In this document: positions 32,548 to 41,759 of the stretch, piece after piece | Numbering within the stretch: the stretch's first letter is position 1 | Layout: each line of letters starts with the position of its first letter | DNA from: Hominenteromicrobium mulieris | GTDB lineage: Bacteria; Bacillota; Clostridia; Oscillospirales; Acutalibacteraceae | Assembly (NCBI GenBank): GCA_021029595.1 | Contig: JAJJOY010000001.1 | Span: 450,015-514,014 of the forward strand | DNA: 64,000 bases | Reading direction: 5' to 3' | Position numbers and translations under genes: made by a program | Notes under the pieces: generated by a model | Seen by the model: only the letters and a program-made list of their open reading frames with translations | Database searches by the model: none | What the model was told of the DNA's origin: nothing

Positions 32548-32933
32548 TTGACCTCTTCGCCCTGCCTTTCAATAGAACGCCTTAGTTTTTCAAAGGCTTC
32601 TGGACTGATTCCATGCTCCATCCGGCAGGCGTCCGCTTCCGCAGTTTTAGGATCTACGCCTGCCGCGATGAGCCGTTCCATGAAAAAGCAGTGGCGTTCA
32701 TATACTGCTGCGGCAACCTGTTCTCCTGAAGATGTCAGGGAAAGTATGCCGCTTGAATCTTTACGCAGATATTTTGCCTTGGTTAATTCTTTTACAGCGC
32801 GGCTTACAGAGGGTTTTGTTACTTCCAAATACTCCGCAACATCTACACAACGGACATCCCCTTGTTTTTGAAAAAGGATATATACAGCTTCCAGATAGTC
32901 CTCCATGGATGATGTTAGACGCAGTCGGCACAC
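32544..32933 (-). CDS. DtxR/MntR-family metal-dependent repressor
   Basis: The 129-residue product begins with the family winged helix: SSMEDYLEAVYILFQKQGDVRCVDVAEYLEVTKPSVSRAVKEL. The dimerisation and metal domain follows, with ERHCFFMERLIAAGVDPKTAEADACRMEHGISPEAF, which includes the typical Glu, Cys and His ligands. Such repressors bind DNA when loaded with manganese or iron. It is the eighth gene of the transport operon, suggesting feedback control by the metal the importer brings in. A GTTAGCTGTAGCTAAC palindrome before the operon is a candidate target. Confidence 0.9.
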   Translation of the reverse strand: MCRLRLTSSMEDYLEAVYILFQKQGDVRCVDVAEYLEVTKPSVSRAVKELTKAKYLRKDSSGILSLTSSGEQVAAAVYERHCFFMERLIAAGVDPKTAEADACRMEHGISPEAFEKLRRSIERQGEEVK

Positions 32934-32975
32934 CTCCCTTATCTATTAAAAGTAAAAGAGATAATCTATGAAAAA

Positions 32976-34631
32976 TTACTTTAATTTAATTGCTGCAACG
33001 TCAACATGATTTGGAATACTGTTGAATGTGTAGGACTCTATCACCTCATTATTGAACACCGCATATTCGTTTCTGTAGTTCAACGGAATCACAACGCTGC
33101 TTTCATTTGCGGAATTAAGGGCAGTGGTAAAGATATTCTGAACAGTATCCGGATCATCTGTCTTGTAAAGGCCGGCAATCAGTTCTTTCGCTTCCTCTTC
33201 GCTCATTGTGGCAAGTGCTTTGGCGATCTGAGGATCAGTCGAATAAATTCCACTGGCATCTGTATAATCAGTAGAAGGATACATATTGGCGACAAATGTG
33301 TACGGATCATAGGGGAACCAATAGCTCATATACGCGGTGATTTCGTAGTTCCCTTCTGTAAACACCTGTTGCATAAATGCCATCAGGTCAATAGGATTCG
33401 TCGTGATTTCAATGCCAAGCTTTTTCATCGAATCCTGGAAGAAAAGCACTACCTTGTCATACACACCCGTGGAGGGATAAGTAATCGTAAAGGAAAGCTT
33501 TTTACCATCCTTTTCTCGGATGCCATCGCCATCCGTATCAGTCCAGCCGGACTTGTCCATCAGTTCAATGGCCGCATCCATATCATAGCTCGGAGTTGTC
33601 ACATCTACCTCGCAATAGGGCATATCCGCAGGCATAACTGAATCTGCTTCCGTTCTCAAGCCCGAATAAATATTTTGAGCGATAGACTCTTTATCAATAG
33701 CCATCTGGATCGCTTTTCTGATATTGATATCATCCAATGGAGCCACTTCGTCGTTAAGCGCAATAAACTCTGTGACAAAATCAAAATCGGAAATTACGCC
33801 CGTAATGCCTTCCGTGCTGGACAGTTCCTGATAGGAAGCAGCATCCAATGTGTCAGAACCGATAATGAAGTCCACTTCTCCAGCCCTCATTGCAGCGACC
33901 TTGGATTCCGGAATAACTTTTACTGTGAAGGAATCTACATCCGGTTCTTCGCCCCAATAATTGGGATTGCGTACAAAAGTGTATTCCGTTGCAGTATCAT
34001 TCACGCTCTCAAACATATAGGGACCTGTACCCGGCGTATGATTCATCAGATATTCTGAGTTCAAAGAACCGTCCTCATTGAAGGCGGATGCTGAAAGAAT
34101 CCCTCTCGGCATTACCATGGACAAATCGTTGAGAACATTGTAATAAGGACGAGTCAAATGAAAGGAAACCGTGTATTCATCATCTACTGTGATCTCGGAT
34201 GTCAACATATCAAGCTGCCCGTAATTGGAACTGGTTCCTATGACAGACTTCATATTGTCGAAATAGAGTTTCACAGCCTCCGCATTGAAGGGTGTTCCAT
34301 CATTGAACTTTACATCTTCACGCAGATGGAAAGTATAGGTGAGTCCATCATCGGAATTTGTCCAGTCTGTAGCAAGGCAGGGCTGGTACTCTCCGTCCTG
34401 ATATTTGACCAAAGGCTCATAAAAGTTGTTCATATAATATGTAGCCTCATAGGACTGTACCGCAGGGGCAAAGCCCATCGAAAAGTTTGCGCTTTGCGCA
34501 ATAGAGATCGTTTGAGATGCGTTCTTGTCTGTTTGGCCATTACTGGAGGATGAGGGATCTGTATTGCTGCAACCAGCAAGAAGCGTCAACCCCATTACAC
34601 AAGCCAAAAGAAGGGATAAAAGTTTTTTCAT
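32976..34631 (-). CDS. family 5 solute-binding lipoprotein of a nickel/peptide-type ABC importer
   Basis: The 551-residue protein has a lipoprotein signal (MKKLLSLLLACVMGLTLLAGC, lipid-attached Cys at about 21) and a Ser/Asn linker. The bacterial SBP_bac_5 fold includes FYEPLVKYQDGEYQPCLATDW and TYTFHLREDVKFNDGTPFNAEAV. Members bind peptides, nickel or metal-opine complexes, and no residue I can see settles which. It follows the two ATPase genes and precedes the DtxR gene, which favours a metal or metallophore substrate. Confidence 0.88.
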   Translation of the reverse strand: MKKLLSLLLACVMGLTLLAGCSNTDPSSSSNGQTDKNASQTISIAQSANFSMGFAPAVQSYEATYYMNNFYEPLVKYQDGEYQPCLATDWTNSDDGLTYTFHLREDVKFNDGTPFNAEAVKLYFDNMKSVIGTSSNYGQLDMLTSEITVDDEYTVSFHLTRPYYNVLNDLSMVMPRGILSASAFNEDGSLNSEYLMNHTPGTGPYMFESVNDTATEYTFVRNPNYWGEEPDVDSFTVKVIPESKVAAMRAGEVDFIIGSDTLDAASYQELSSTEGITGVISDFDFVTEFIALNDEVAPLDDINIRKAIQMAIDKESIAQNIYSGLRTEADSVMPADMPYCEVDVTTPSYDMDAAIELMDKSGWTDTDGDGIREKDGKKLSFTITYPSTGVYDKVVLFFQDSMKKLGIEITTNPIDLMAFMQQVFTEGNYEITAYMSYWFPYDPYTFVANMYPSTDYTDASGIYSTDPQIAKALATMSEEEAKELIAGLYKTDDPDTVQNIFTTALNSANESSVVIPLNYRNEYAVFNNEVIESYTFNSIPNHVDVAAIKLK

Positions 34632-34654
34632 GTTTGTGCTCCTTTACATGTTTT

Positions 34655-35434
34655 TTATTGCAAAGCCTGCCTTTTTGAAAGGGCGGCCTTTACAAGCTCA
34701 TTAGAATATGGTTCATGAAAATCCGAAAAGCTTTGCGGTTTGTAAACTGTCTCGATTATTTTCCCGAAACGCATCACATGAATGGTATCTGCCATATACA
34801 TCGCAATGTCTAAATCGTGGGTAATAATCAAATAACTCAATCTCAACTCGTCCCGCAAATTCCGTAACAGATGCAAAATTTGCTTTCTTAATGTAACATC
34901 AAGCCCACTAAAAGATTCATCGAAAATAATGTGCTGTGGTTCTGTTGCCAAAGCACGCGCTACACAGAGCCTCTTTTGCTGACCACCAGAAAGTTCATCA
35001 GGGCGACGATTCAATATATCTCCCCCTAAATTAACCATGTCCAGCAATTCTTCGACTCTCTTTTTTCTGTCCTCTTTTCCCATATCCAATAAAAGATGGA
35101 GAGGTTCATCCAAAATTTGTAATACGTTTTGGTGAGGATCAAGAGAACTGGCTGCATCCTGCATGACAAGCTGCACTTTGCCTCGCATCTTTTGAAGCGT
35201 TTTTCTTTTGACGCCTGTCACTGTTAAATTATCTAAAGTAACTTTTCCGGCATCGGGGAGCTCGATATAGGACAAAATTCTGGCAAGTGTGCTTTTTCCA
35301 CTTCCGCTTTCGCCTACGATGGCCGTGATACTGTTGTCGGCAAGCTCGATAGATACGCCTGACAGGGCTTCCAACAGGTCTTTTTTTCTACCCGGTATTT
35401 GATATTTCTTTATAATTCCTTCTGCCTTTAGCAT
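34655..35434 (-). CDS. ABC importer ATPase (NikE/OppF type)
   Basis: The 259-residue ATPase has Walker A GESGSGKSTLA, the Q-loop VQLVMQDAASSLDPHQ, the signature LSGGQQKRLCVARALA and Walker B HIIFDESFSGLD, followed by the H-loop LIITHD. The signature and Q-loop context match the nickel/peptide importer subfamily. It overlaps the preceding ATPase gene by 7 bases. Confidence 0.9.
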   Translation of the reverse strand: MLKAEGIIKKYQIPGRKKDLLEALSGVSIELADNSITAIVGESGSGKSTLARILSYIELPDAGKVTLDNLTVTGVKRKTLQKMRGKVQLVMQDAASSLDPHQNVLQILDEPLHLLLDMGKEDRKKRVEELLDMVNLGGDILNRRPDELSGGQQKRLCVARALATEPQHIIFDESFSGLDVTLRKQILHLLRNLRDELRLSYLIITHDLDIAMYMADTIHVMRFGKIIETVYKPQSFSDFHEPYSNELVKAALSKRQALQ

Positions 35435-36210
35435 AGCGCCTCCTGAAACAGTATACTTGCTTCCATCAATTGTTTTGTGTAATCATGCCGTGGTGTGGAG
35501 AGCACCTCATGGGTTCTACCCTGTTCAATGATTTCTCCCGATTTCATCACCGCAACACGGTCGCACAGTCTCGCTACTACACCAAAATCATGTGTGATAA
35601 CCAGCATCGATACCCCTGATGTTTTTATTTTTTCCAGTTCATTTAAAATCAAATATTCACTGGCCGCATCTACGGCAGTGGTAATTTCGTCTGCAATAAT
35701 CAGTTTCGAAGCCTGCTGCATAGTGAGAGCAATCATCACTCTCTGCAGCATGCCGCCCGAAAGCTCATCCGGATAACTGTTAAAAATTTTTTCCGCATCC
35801 GGCAAGTTCACACTGGCCAACGTATTCGTAAGTTCTCTACAAAAGTTGTGCCGTTCTTCTCTGGTATTGAATCGAAACCCCATTTCAAGTTGTTTTCCCA
35901 GCTTCACCATGGGAGCAAATGCAGTCATGGGATTCTGCGGTATCATACTGATCTGTTTTCCTCGATAGTCAGCCAGTTCTTTTGCATTCATGGAAAAGAC
36001 ATCTCTGCCATTCCAGCGAATTTCCCCTCTGATTTGAAAAGCACGAGAATTTAACAGCCGCATAATACACTTGCTGGTCATGCTTTTCCCGCTTCCGCTT
36101 TCTCCGATCAGCCCGAAGGTTTCTCCCTCGCCTACGGAAAAGCTGATGGAGTGAAGCAATTCCTCTTTTGTCAGTTTTGAGCGAACTGTTAAACAGTTGA
36201 TATCAAGCAT
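35428..36210 (-). CDS. ABC importer ATPase (NikD/OppD type)
   Basis: The 260-residue protein has Walker A GESGSGKSMTSKCI, Q-loop ISMIPQNPMTAFAPM, signature LSGGMLQRVMIALTM and Walker B LIIADEITTAVD, where Ile replaces the common Pro of DEPTTALD. The H-loop is VITHDFG. It pairs with the next ATPase to energise the two permeases. It starts 3 bases after the permease stop codon. Confidence 0.9.
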   Translation of the reverse strand: MLDINCLTVRSKLTKEELLHSISFSVGEGETFGLIGESGSGKSMTSKCIMRLLNSRAFQIRGEIRWNGRDVFSMNAKELADYRGKQISMIPQNPMTAFAPMVKLGKQLEMGFRFNTREERHNFCRELTNTLASVNLPDAEKIFNSYPDELSGGMLQRVMIALTMQQASKLIIADEITTAVDAASEYLILNELEKIKTSGVSMLVITHDFGVVARLCDRVAVMKSGEIIEQGRTHEVLSTPRHDYTKQLMEASILFQEALC

Positions 36211-36212
36211 TT

Positions 36213-37031
36213 CTAACCCTCCCGTGGTGCGTAAATATCCCGCAAAGCCTCACCGAACAAATTAAATCCACCGGCTGTAAACAGGATACAAAGCCCCGGA
36301 TAGACCAGAAGCTGCGGCTGACTGAAAATCAGTTGTTTGGCATTCACGAACATGGCGCCCCACTCTGCTGTTCCCGCCTCCAAGCCCAGCCCCAGAAAGG
36401 CGTAACTGGAAATCATAATGATAATGGAGGACAGTCCTGTACTGAATATCACCAAAAGATGTGGAAGGACATTTGGAATAATATGCCGGAATATAATCCG
36501 CAGTTCTGAACAGCCTGACATCCGGCAGGTGATAACATAAGGTTTTTGTTTTTCTCTGAGAACGTAGGTACGAACCACTCGTGCATTCCATACCCACATG
36601 GCAATTACAATGGATAGAATGATACTGAACACTTTTGATTCAAATAATCCCACCAGAGTAATGGCCACAAGAAAGGGTGGAAATGCCATAAAGATGTTAG
36701 AAACAACATCAAAAATCCGGTCAAGTACACCGCCCAGATAAGCGCAGACAGTAGCTACGACCGTACTGACAAGTGCCAAAATGATAAGCGAGGGCAGAGC
36801 GATAGACATAGATGACCGCGCGCCATAGAGCAATCGTGAAAATACGCAGCGCCCCATTTCATCTGTTCCAAGAGGATATTCTGAATCAGGTGCAGACAAA
36901 GCATGCGCGACGTTTAGCTCTGATGGATCATGCGGTGCTATAAAGGGCGCAAATGCCACAACAAAAAATACAATTAACATCATGGCCAACCCAAGCAGTG
37001 CCTGCGGTTTATGTAAAATTTTACGAATCAT
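36213..37031 (-). CDS. ABC importer permease (NikC/DppC type)
   Basis: The 272-residue membrane protein has an N-terminal helix (GLAMMLIVFFVVAFAPFIAPHDP) and the PHDPSELNVAHALSAPDSEYPLGTDEMGRCVFSRLLYGARSS block, a hallmark of this permease family. The cytoplasmic coupling loop is YVITCRMSGCSELRIIFRHIIPNVLP. It forms the channel with the neighbouring permease, whose gene it overlaps by 11 bases. Confidence 0.9.
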   Translation of the reverse strand: MIRKILHKPQALLGLAMMLIVFFVVAFAPFIAPHDPSELNVAHALSAPDSEYPLGTDEMGRCVFSRLLYGARSSMSIALPSLIILALVSTVVATVCAYLGGVLDRIFDVVSNIFMAFPPFLVAITLVGLFESKVFSIILSIVIAMWVWNARVVRTYVLREKQKPYVITCRMSGCSELRIIFRHIIPNVLPHLLVIFSTGLSSIIIMISSYAFLGLGLEAGTAEWGAMFVNAKQLIFSQPQLLVYPGLCILFTAGGFNLFGEALRDIYAPREG

Positions 37032-37965
37032 AAACCTTCTCCTTTGCTTTTCCGTGTGGGTTTAAAGCGATATTGACCAGATCCGCTATAAAATTAACCA
37101 GAACAAAAATGGCGGCTGTTAACAAAACACATGCGTTGATTGTAATAGTGTCCCGTGCATTTAACGCTGTTACCAACATAGAACCTATTCCCGGAATAGA
37201 AAAAACTGATTCCACCATTGCGCTGCCTGCTATCATAAACCCAAAACTTTGGGCGAGCATTGTTACCAAAGGGGGCAGTGCAAACCGGCTTACCATAAAA
37301 GCGATTCTGCGTTCCGAAACCCCACGTGAACGGGCATATAAAACGAAATCCTGACTATATCCCTCCAAAAGTGAAGAACGAAACACACGAATATTACCTG
37401 CCGCAACCGGGATTGCCAGAGCCAAAGCCGGAAGAATAAAATCTTTCATGCTGTCTGCCCCCATAATGCTGAAGATCGGAATCTGAACAGAAAAGGCCAG
37501 CAGGAGCATAAAACCAATCCAGTAATTGGGCAGAGACATGGAAACGATCCCAAACAAGTAAACTGTTTTATCGAATAATCCACCTTTTTTACTGGCAGAT
37601 AGCACACCCAGAGGAATACTAAATATGGCTGCAAACAACAACGCCAATGATGCCATTGTGATGGTTGGCCCTAATGAGGCTGTCAGTTCTTCGATGATAG
37701 GGCGGCCTGTATTGTAGGAATTTCCAAAATCTCCATGTAACGCGTTCCACAGCCAAGAACCATATTGCTGGATCAGAGGTTTGTCAAGGCCCAATTCTTC
37801 CCGTACTAATTCAACCTGTTCTGGAGTGGGTCTTGAATACCGGCGCACAGCCAAAGCCTCAGCCGCATCTACAGGGGATAAATTTGTGTAGATGAAAGTC
37901 AAAATCGTGATGCCAAACAGCACAAGGAGAAATAAAGATAAGCGCGTCAATATTTTTTTGCTCAT
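37021..37965 (-). CDS. ABC importer permease (NikB/DppB type)
   Basis: The 314-residue protein shows six or so membrane segments, the periplasmic-side PTPEQVELVREELGLDKPLIQQYGSWLWNALHGDFGNSY block and the coupling loop YSQDFVLYARSRGVSERRIAF. All are standard for the DppB/NikB subfamily. Its ATG overlaps the stop codon of the preceding exporter gene, tying importer and exporter into one translational unit. Confidence 0.9.
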   Translation of the reverse strand: MSKKILTRLSLFLLVLFGITILTFIYTNLSPVDAAEALAVRRYSRPTPEQVELVREELGLDKPLIQQYGSWLWNALHGDFGNSYNTGRPIIEELTASLGPTITMASLALLFAAIFSIPLGVLSASKKGGLFDKTVYLFGIVSMSLPNYWIGFMLLLAFSVQIPIFSIMGADSMKDFILPALALAIPVAAGNIRVFRSSLLEGYSQDFVLYARSRGVSERRIAFMVSRFALPPLVTMLAQSFGFMIAGSAMVESVFSIPGIGSMLVTALNARDTITINACVLLTAAIFVLVNFIADLVNIALNPHGKAKEKVYDS

Positions 37966-39722
37966 ACTCCAACTCCCAAGGCTCCTTCTCCAGCAATACT
38001 CCAGCTTTCGGCTTTCTTCCTGCTTTGGACAAAATCCGCATAGATTCCATCCTGCTTTATCAAATCCTCATGTCTGCCGCGCTGTATGATACGGCCAGCC
38101 TCCAGAACAAGAATCTGATCCGCATGTTGAACGGTTTTGAGCCTGTGGGCAATCATAATAATCGTTTTATTATGCGTCAACGCTTCAATCGCTTCTTGAA
38201 GTTCAGCTTCATTTTCCGGGTCAACGTTGGCGGTAGCCTCATCCAAAATGATGATCGGGGAATCTTTCAACATGGCGCGTGCGATGGATAGGCGTTGACG
38301 CTCTCCACCGGAAATAGTAGCTCCACCTTCTCCGATCACCGTGTCGTAACCATCCGGAAGGGCAGAAATAAAGTCATGGCACCGGGCTGCCTTGGCAACC
38401 GCCACAACCTCTTCGTGAGTGGCACCGGGTTTTCCAAATTTAATATTGTTTTCAATCGTATCATTAAAGAGGTAGACCGTTTGAAATACCATACTAAAGT
38501 TTGCCATCAAGCTGTCCAACTGGTATTCCCTGATATCTGTCCCGCCCAATTTAACTGTTCCACTGTCCACATCCCAGAAACGAGCCATTAAACTGGTAAG
38601 AGTTGTTTTTCCTGATCCGGAGGGGCCAACGATTGCAGTGGTAGTCCCTTCCGGTATGGAAAAGCTGACATCATGGATAATTTCCCGTTCTCCATAAGAA
38701 AAACTGACATGTTCAAATGTAATATCCCTATTTTTCGTTTCTTGTTTTGTACCTTGTTCATCCATGCGGGGAGCATGATCAATCTGTTCCACTCTGTCAA
38801 TGGAAGCGTCAATCATCGGAAGCATAAAGAACATTTCTCCGGCTGACTCAAGCTCGCTGTAAACAAGAAAAGCGGAAATCGCCATCATCAAGCAGGTAAA
38901 TAAAGTCATAGCTCCACTTAAATATAGCCAGATAGAAAGAAGCACAGCCGCTACCGCAGCAATTCGCAACACAATTTGCTCCAGAACATTGTATGGGATA
39001 CGCTTGCGCTCCAGCTTAAAGTTTTGATACTCCGTTTCCTCTATGGTTTTATTTAATGTTTGATTCGCCGCCTTATCGCCATGAAACGCACGAACAACGC
39101 TCATTCCCTGAATATATTCAAGAACGGAATCTACCAATTTGGTTTGTGCCTGCAAACGTCCGGGAGAAAGCTGACGGGATTTTTTCAGCAATTGTGAATT
39201 AACAAATAAAAACAACAGTACTCCTAATAAGAAAATCAACCCTATACGCCAATCAAAAAACAGAATCGCAATAGAAAATACAACAGTACGGATGATCCCC
39301 ACCATCGTTCGGGCAATGACGGCAAACGACATACTCTCCAAATCTTCCATTGTAGAAGTTGCTGCAGCCGTAAGGCTTCCCAAGCTTTGACTATTGAAAT
39401 AGCCCATCGGCATGTACTTCATACGTTCACCGATCCTGATTCTTTTTTCCTCACACATATGGTAATTGGCCTGTCCTTCACTGTTGTGGGCCAGATACCA
39501 GAAAACCGCAGCGCCTGTTACACTGACCAGCATGACGCCCAGTGCGGCCAATGCTGTTTCGCCTGTAACATTTTGTTCTACCAAGGCTCGCAGCACAACC
39601 AGCAAAGCAATAAACTGGATAGCTTCAAAAATACTGCGAAGCAGTTCATAACCCATTCCCTTATACCACGTCTTTTTCTGTTTTCCAGCAAAAGCAAAAA
39701 AACGTTTATATGCGTTAAACAT
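37962..39722 (-). CDS. ABC transporter with fused membrane and ATPase domains, subunit B
   Basis: The 586-residue half-transporter has six membrane helices (to about 310), then Walker A GPSGSGKTTLTSLMARFWD, signature ISGGERQRLSIARAM, Walker B PIIILDEATANVD and H-loop MIAHRL. It overlaps the sister gene by 8 bases, so the two probably form a heterodimer. Several exporter-fold heterodimers beside metal regulators (IrtAB/YbtPQ type) import or process siderophores; others export drugs or peptides. The linked importer and DtxR gene favour the metallophore reading. Confidence 0.87.
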   Translation of the reverse strand: MFNAYKRFFAFAGKQKKTWYKGMGYELLRSIFEAIQFIALLVVLRALVEQNVTGETALAALGVMLVSVTGAAVFWYLAHNSEGQANYHMCEEKRIRIGERMKYMPMGYFNSQSLGSLTAAATSTMEDLESMSFAVIARTMVGIIRTVVFSIAILFFDWRIGLIFLLGVLLFLFVNSQLLKKSRQLSPGRLQAQTKLVDSVLEYIQGMSVVRAFHGDKAANQTLNKTIEETEYQNFKLERKRIPYNVLEQIVLRIAAVAAVLLSIWLYLSGAMTLFTCLMMAISAFLVYSELESAGEMFFMLPMIDASIDRVEQIDHAPRMDEQGTKQETKNRDITFEHVSFSYGEREIIHDVSFSIPEGTTTAIVGPSGSGKTTLTSLMARFWDVDSGTVKLGGTDIREYQLDSLMANFSMVFQTVYLFNDTIENNIKFGKPGATHEEVVAVAKAARCHDFISALPDGYDTVIGEGGATISGGERQRLSIARAMLKDSPIIILDEATANVDPENEAELQEAIEALTHNKTIIMIAHRLKTVQHADQILVLEAGRIIQRGRHEDLIKQDGIYADFVQSRKKAESWSIAGEGALGVGV

Positions 39723-41472
39723 TCTCAGCGCCTCCTTTCATACCGGCAGAGTCTTTTGCCTGTATATGCGCTTTCCACATATCTGTATAAAGCGGACAAT
39801 TTTTCAGAAGTTCTTCATGAGTTCCAGTTGCGGCGATTTTTCCGTTTTCTACTACTGCAATCTGCTCAGACTGGATAATAGTCGATAACCTATGTGCAAT
39901 AACAATCAAGGTCTTTCCTTTAGTAAGCCGGTTCACCGCATCCTGTATAACCGCTTCATTTTCCGGGTCAGTATAGGAAGTCGCTTCGTCGAGGATAACG
40001 ACGGGTGCGTTTTTCATCATAGCTCTGGCAATGGCAATCCTCTGGCGTTCTCCACCGGACAAATGGCTTCCGGCTCCTCCCACAAGGGTTTCGTAACCGT
40101 GTTCGAGGCCCATAATAAACTCATGACAGCCTGCAGCTTTGGCGATTTCCTCCACTTCTTGGTCTGATGCGTTGGGATTACCCATACGAATGTTTTCTCG
40201 TACAGACACATTAAATAGAAAATTGTCTTGGGATACATATCCAATTAAATCCATTACTTGATCTGCGGGAATTTTTTTAATGTCAACCCCACCAATCGTA
40301 ATTGTTCCTTCATCAATATCCCAATAAGAAGCAATCAATTTTGCGATGGTAGATTTACCGGAACCAGAAGGACCAACCAAAGCGGTTGTAGTTCCCTGTT
40401 TAATTTTTAAGTTTATACCCTTTAAGACTTGAGTATCCTTATATGCGAATTTCACATCGGTTAAAGTAATATCCAATCCGTTTAAGTTTTTATGTTGGAG
40501 TGGACGATCTAAATCCGGTTCTGATAAAATAGAACTGATTTCTCCAACGATGGTACTGATTTTGGAAAAGTCATCGGTTAAAAAGATTGCAAATACCAAC
40601 GGGCCTACAATACCCAGCGATAAAATCATAATAGTGATGAAGGCAGCTGTGGTAAGGCTTCCGTTCATATAGAAAATACATCCAATGGGGAGTACCCCAA
40701 TCAAAACAGCTGGCCAGATGGTCATCATAAGGGCTGAATACCCTTGTGTAGATTTCATCCAGTCAAGAATCAATTCTGCATTTTTATGAACAGCCTGCGT
40801 AAATTTCCCATAGGACACCGCGCTCTGGTTAAACGCTTTAATGACTTCAATCCCGTTGATGTATTCTACTGTGGTAGCACTCATGTGTTTACCTGCTTGT
40901 ACGACTGCCCCGTATTTTTTAGGATATTCTTTCATTTGTGCCATATAGCACAGGATACCAATCGGAATAGTAATCAGAGAAACGAGAGCCATGCGCCAGT
41001 CTAAAACAAACAAGTAGATAATGACTGCGACAGGAACCAAAAGGTTAGAAGTCATTTCGGGAATGATATGCGCCAATGGAACCTCCATCTGTTCTACTCG
41101 CTCTACCATAGAACTTTTCAGTTTTCCCGATGGCGTATCGGTTAGATACCCCATAGAAACCTTTGTCAACTTCGAGGCAATCCTTCGCCGTATTTCAGAT
41201 AAAACTGCAAACGTTGCTTCGTGCGAAGCTTTTGTCGAAAACCCATGAAATACAGACTTCATGATGAAAGCGACCAAAGCAACAGAACACCACAATAGGT
41301 ATATAGAAAAATCCTGTTCTCCTACAATAAGCAAATTAATCATCTTTGCGACTGCAAAGTATGGTACAATACCACTGGCCACCCCCAACACAGATAAAAC
41401 CACGGAGCAAAGGAATCCACCCTTATGCGGACGGATGAAATCCATGATCCCAATAGATGAAGTTTGCTTCAT
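39715..41472 (-). CDS. ABC transporter with fused membrane and ATPase domains, subunit A
   Basis: The 585-residue protein is organised like its neighbour: six membrane segments, Walker A GPSGSGKSTIAKLIASYWD, signature LSGGERQRIAIARAM, Walker B PVVILDEATSYTD and H-loop VIAHRLS. DEATSYTD and DEATANVD have Asp rather than a second Glu at the end and the catalytic Glu is present in both, so both sites may be active. It is the first gene of the transport operon, 17 bases after the GTTAGCTGTAGCTAAC palindrome, with GGAGG as ribosome site. Confidence 0.87.
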   Translation of the reverse strand: MKQTSSIGIMDFIRPHKGGFLCSVVLSVLGVASGIVPYFAVAKMINLLIVGEQDFSIYLLWCSVALVAFIMKSVFHGFSTKASHEATFAVLSEIRRRIASKLTKVSMGYLTDTPSGKLKSSMVERVEQMEVPLAHIIPEMTSNLLVPVAVIIYLFVLDWRMALVSLITIPIGILCYMAQMKEYPKKYGAVVQAGKHMSATTVEYINGIEVIKAFNQSAVSYGKFTQAVHKNAELILDWMKSTQGYSALMMTIWPAVLIGVLPIGCIFYMNGSLTTAAFITIMILSLGIVGPLVFAIFLTDDFSKISTIVGEISSILSEPDLDRPLQHKNLNGLDITLTDVKFAYKDTQVLKGINLKIKQGTTTALVGPSGSGKSTIAKLIASYWDIDEGTITIGGVDIKKIPADQVMDLIGYVSQDNFLFNVSVRENIRMGNPNASDQEVEEIAKAAGCHEFIMGLEHGYETLVGGAGSHLSGGERQRIAIARAMMKNAPVVILDEATSYTDPENEAVIQDAVNRLTKGKTLIVIAHRLSTIIQSEQIAVVENGKIAATGTHEELLKNCPLYTDMWKAHIQAKDSAGMKGGAENV

Positions 41473-41488
41473 AAAAAATCCTCCTTTC

Positions 41489-41504
41489 GTTAGCTGTAGC
41501 TAAC
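41489..41504. promoter_or_regulatory. 16-bp palindrome, candidate DtxR-type operator
   Basis: GTTAGCTGTAGCTAAC is a perfect inverted repeat of GTTAGCT around GT, located between the upstream terminator and the ribosome site of the first transport gene. DtxR-family boxes are often TTAGG-type palindromes, and the operon encodes a DtxR-like protein. The loop is too short for an efficient RNA hairpin, so a protein site is more likely. Confidence 0.5.
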
Positions 41505-41514
41505 CATTGCATCT

Positions 41515-41561
41515 AAAAAAGCCGATAACCTGTAAGATTCCTGTCTTACAAATTATCGGCT
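41515..41561 (-). terminator. terminator or attenuator between the KTR gene and the transport operon
   Basis: On the minus strand AGCCGATAA, which includes the KTR stop codon, pairs with TTATCGGCT. A nested TGTAAGA/TCTTACA is present and TTTTTT follows. No convincing promoter lies between it and the next gene, so transport genes may depend on read-through. Confidence 0.85.
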
Positions 41562-41759
41562 CTGCGTCTTAGCGTCTGGCTCTAACGATACTATTTTATT
41601 TTCTTGAACATCTATGATATGTTCATGTCCACACTTAGGGCAAAACAACGGAAAACGCTTTAATACTGTATCTCTGTTTACCTTCGTTCTCGTTTTATTG
41701 CCGCAGACAGGACAATGAACCCAGCCGGATGAATCAATCCACCCACTCAAAAGCATCAC
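41553..41759 (-). CDS. cysteine-rich KTR (zinc-ribbon) protein
   Basis: The 68-residue protein contains CPVCGNKTRTKVNRDTVLKRFPLFCPKCG: two CxxC knuckles and the NKTRTKV sequence that names the Cys-rich KTR family common in Firmicutes conjugative elements. It probably binds zinc and nucleic acid. Its start overlaps the TetR stop codon by 4 bases. Confidence 0.8.
   Translation of the reverse strand: MMLLSGWIDSSGWVHCPVCGNKTRTKVNRDTVLKRFPLFCPKCGHEHIIDVQENKIVSLEPDAKTQSR

Noticed and set aside
37962..41472. Drug-resistance exporter pair.
   Set aside because: The fold alone allows it, but the tight operon link with a nickel/peptide-type importer and a DtxR repressor fits metal or metallophore transport better. 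No known resistance gene is recognisable anywhere in the ICE.
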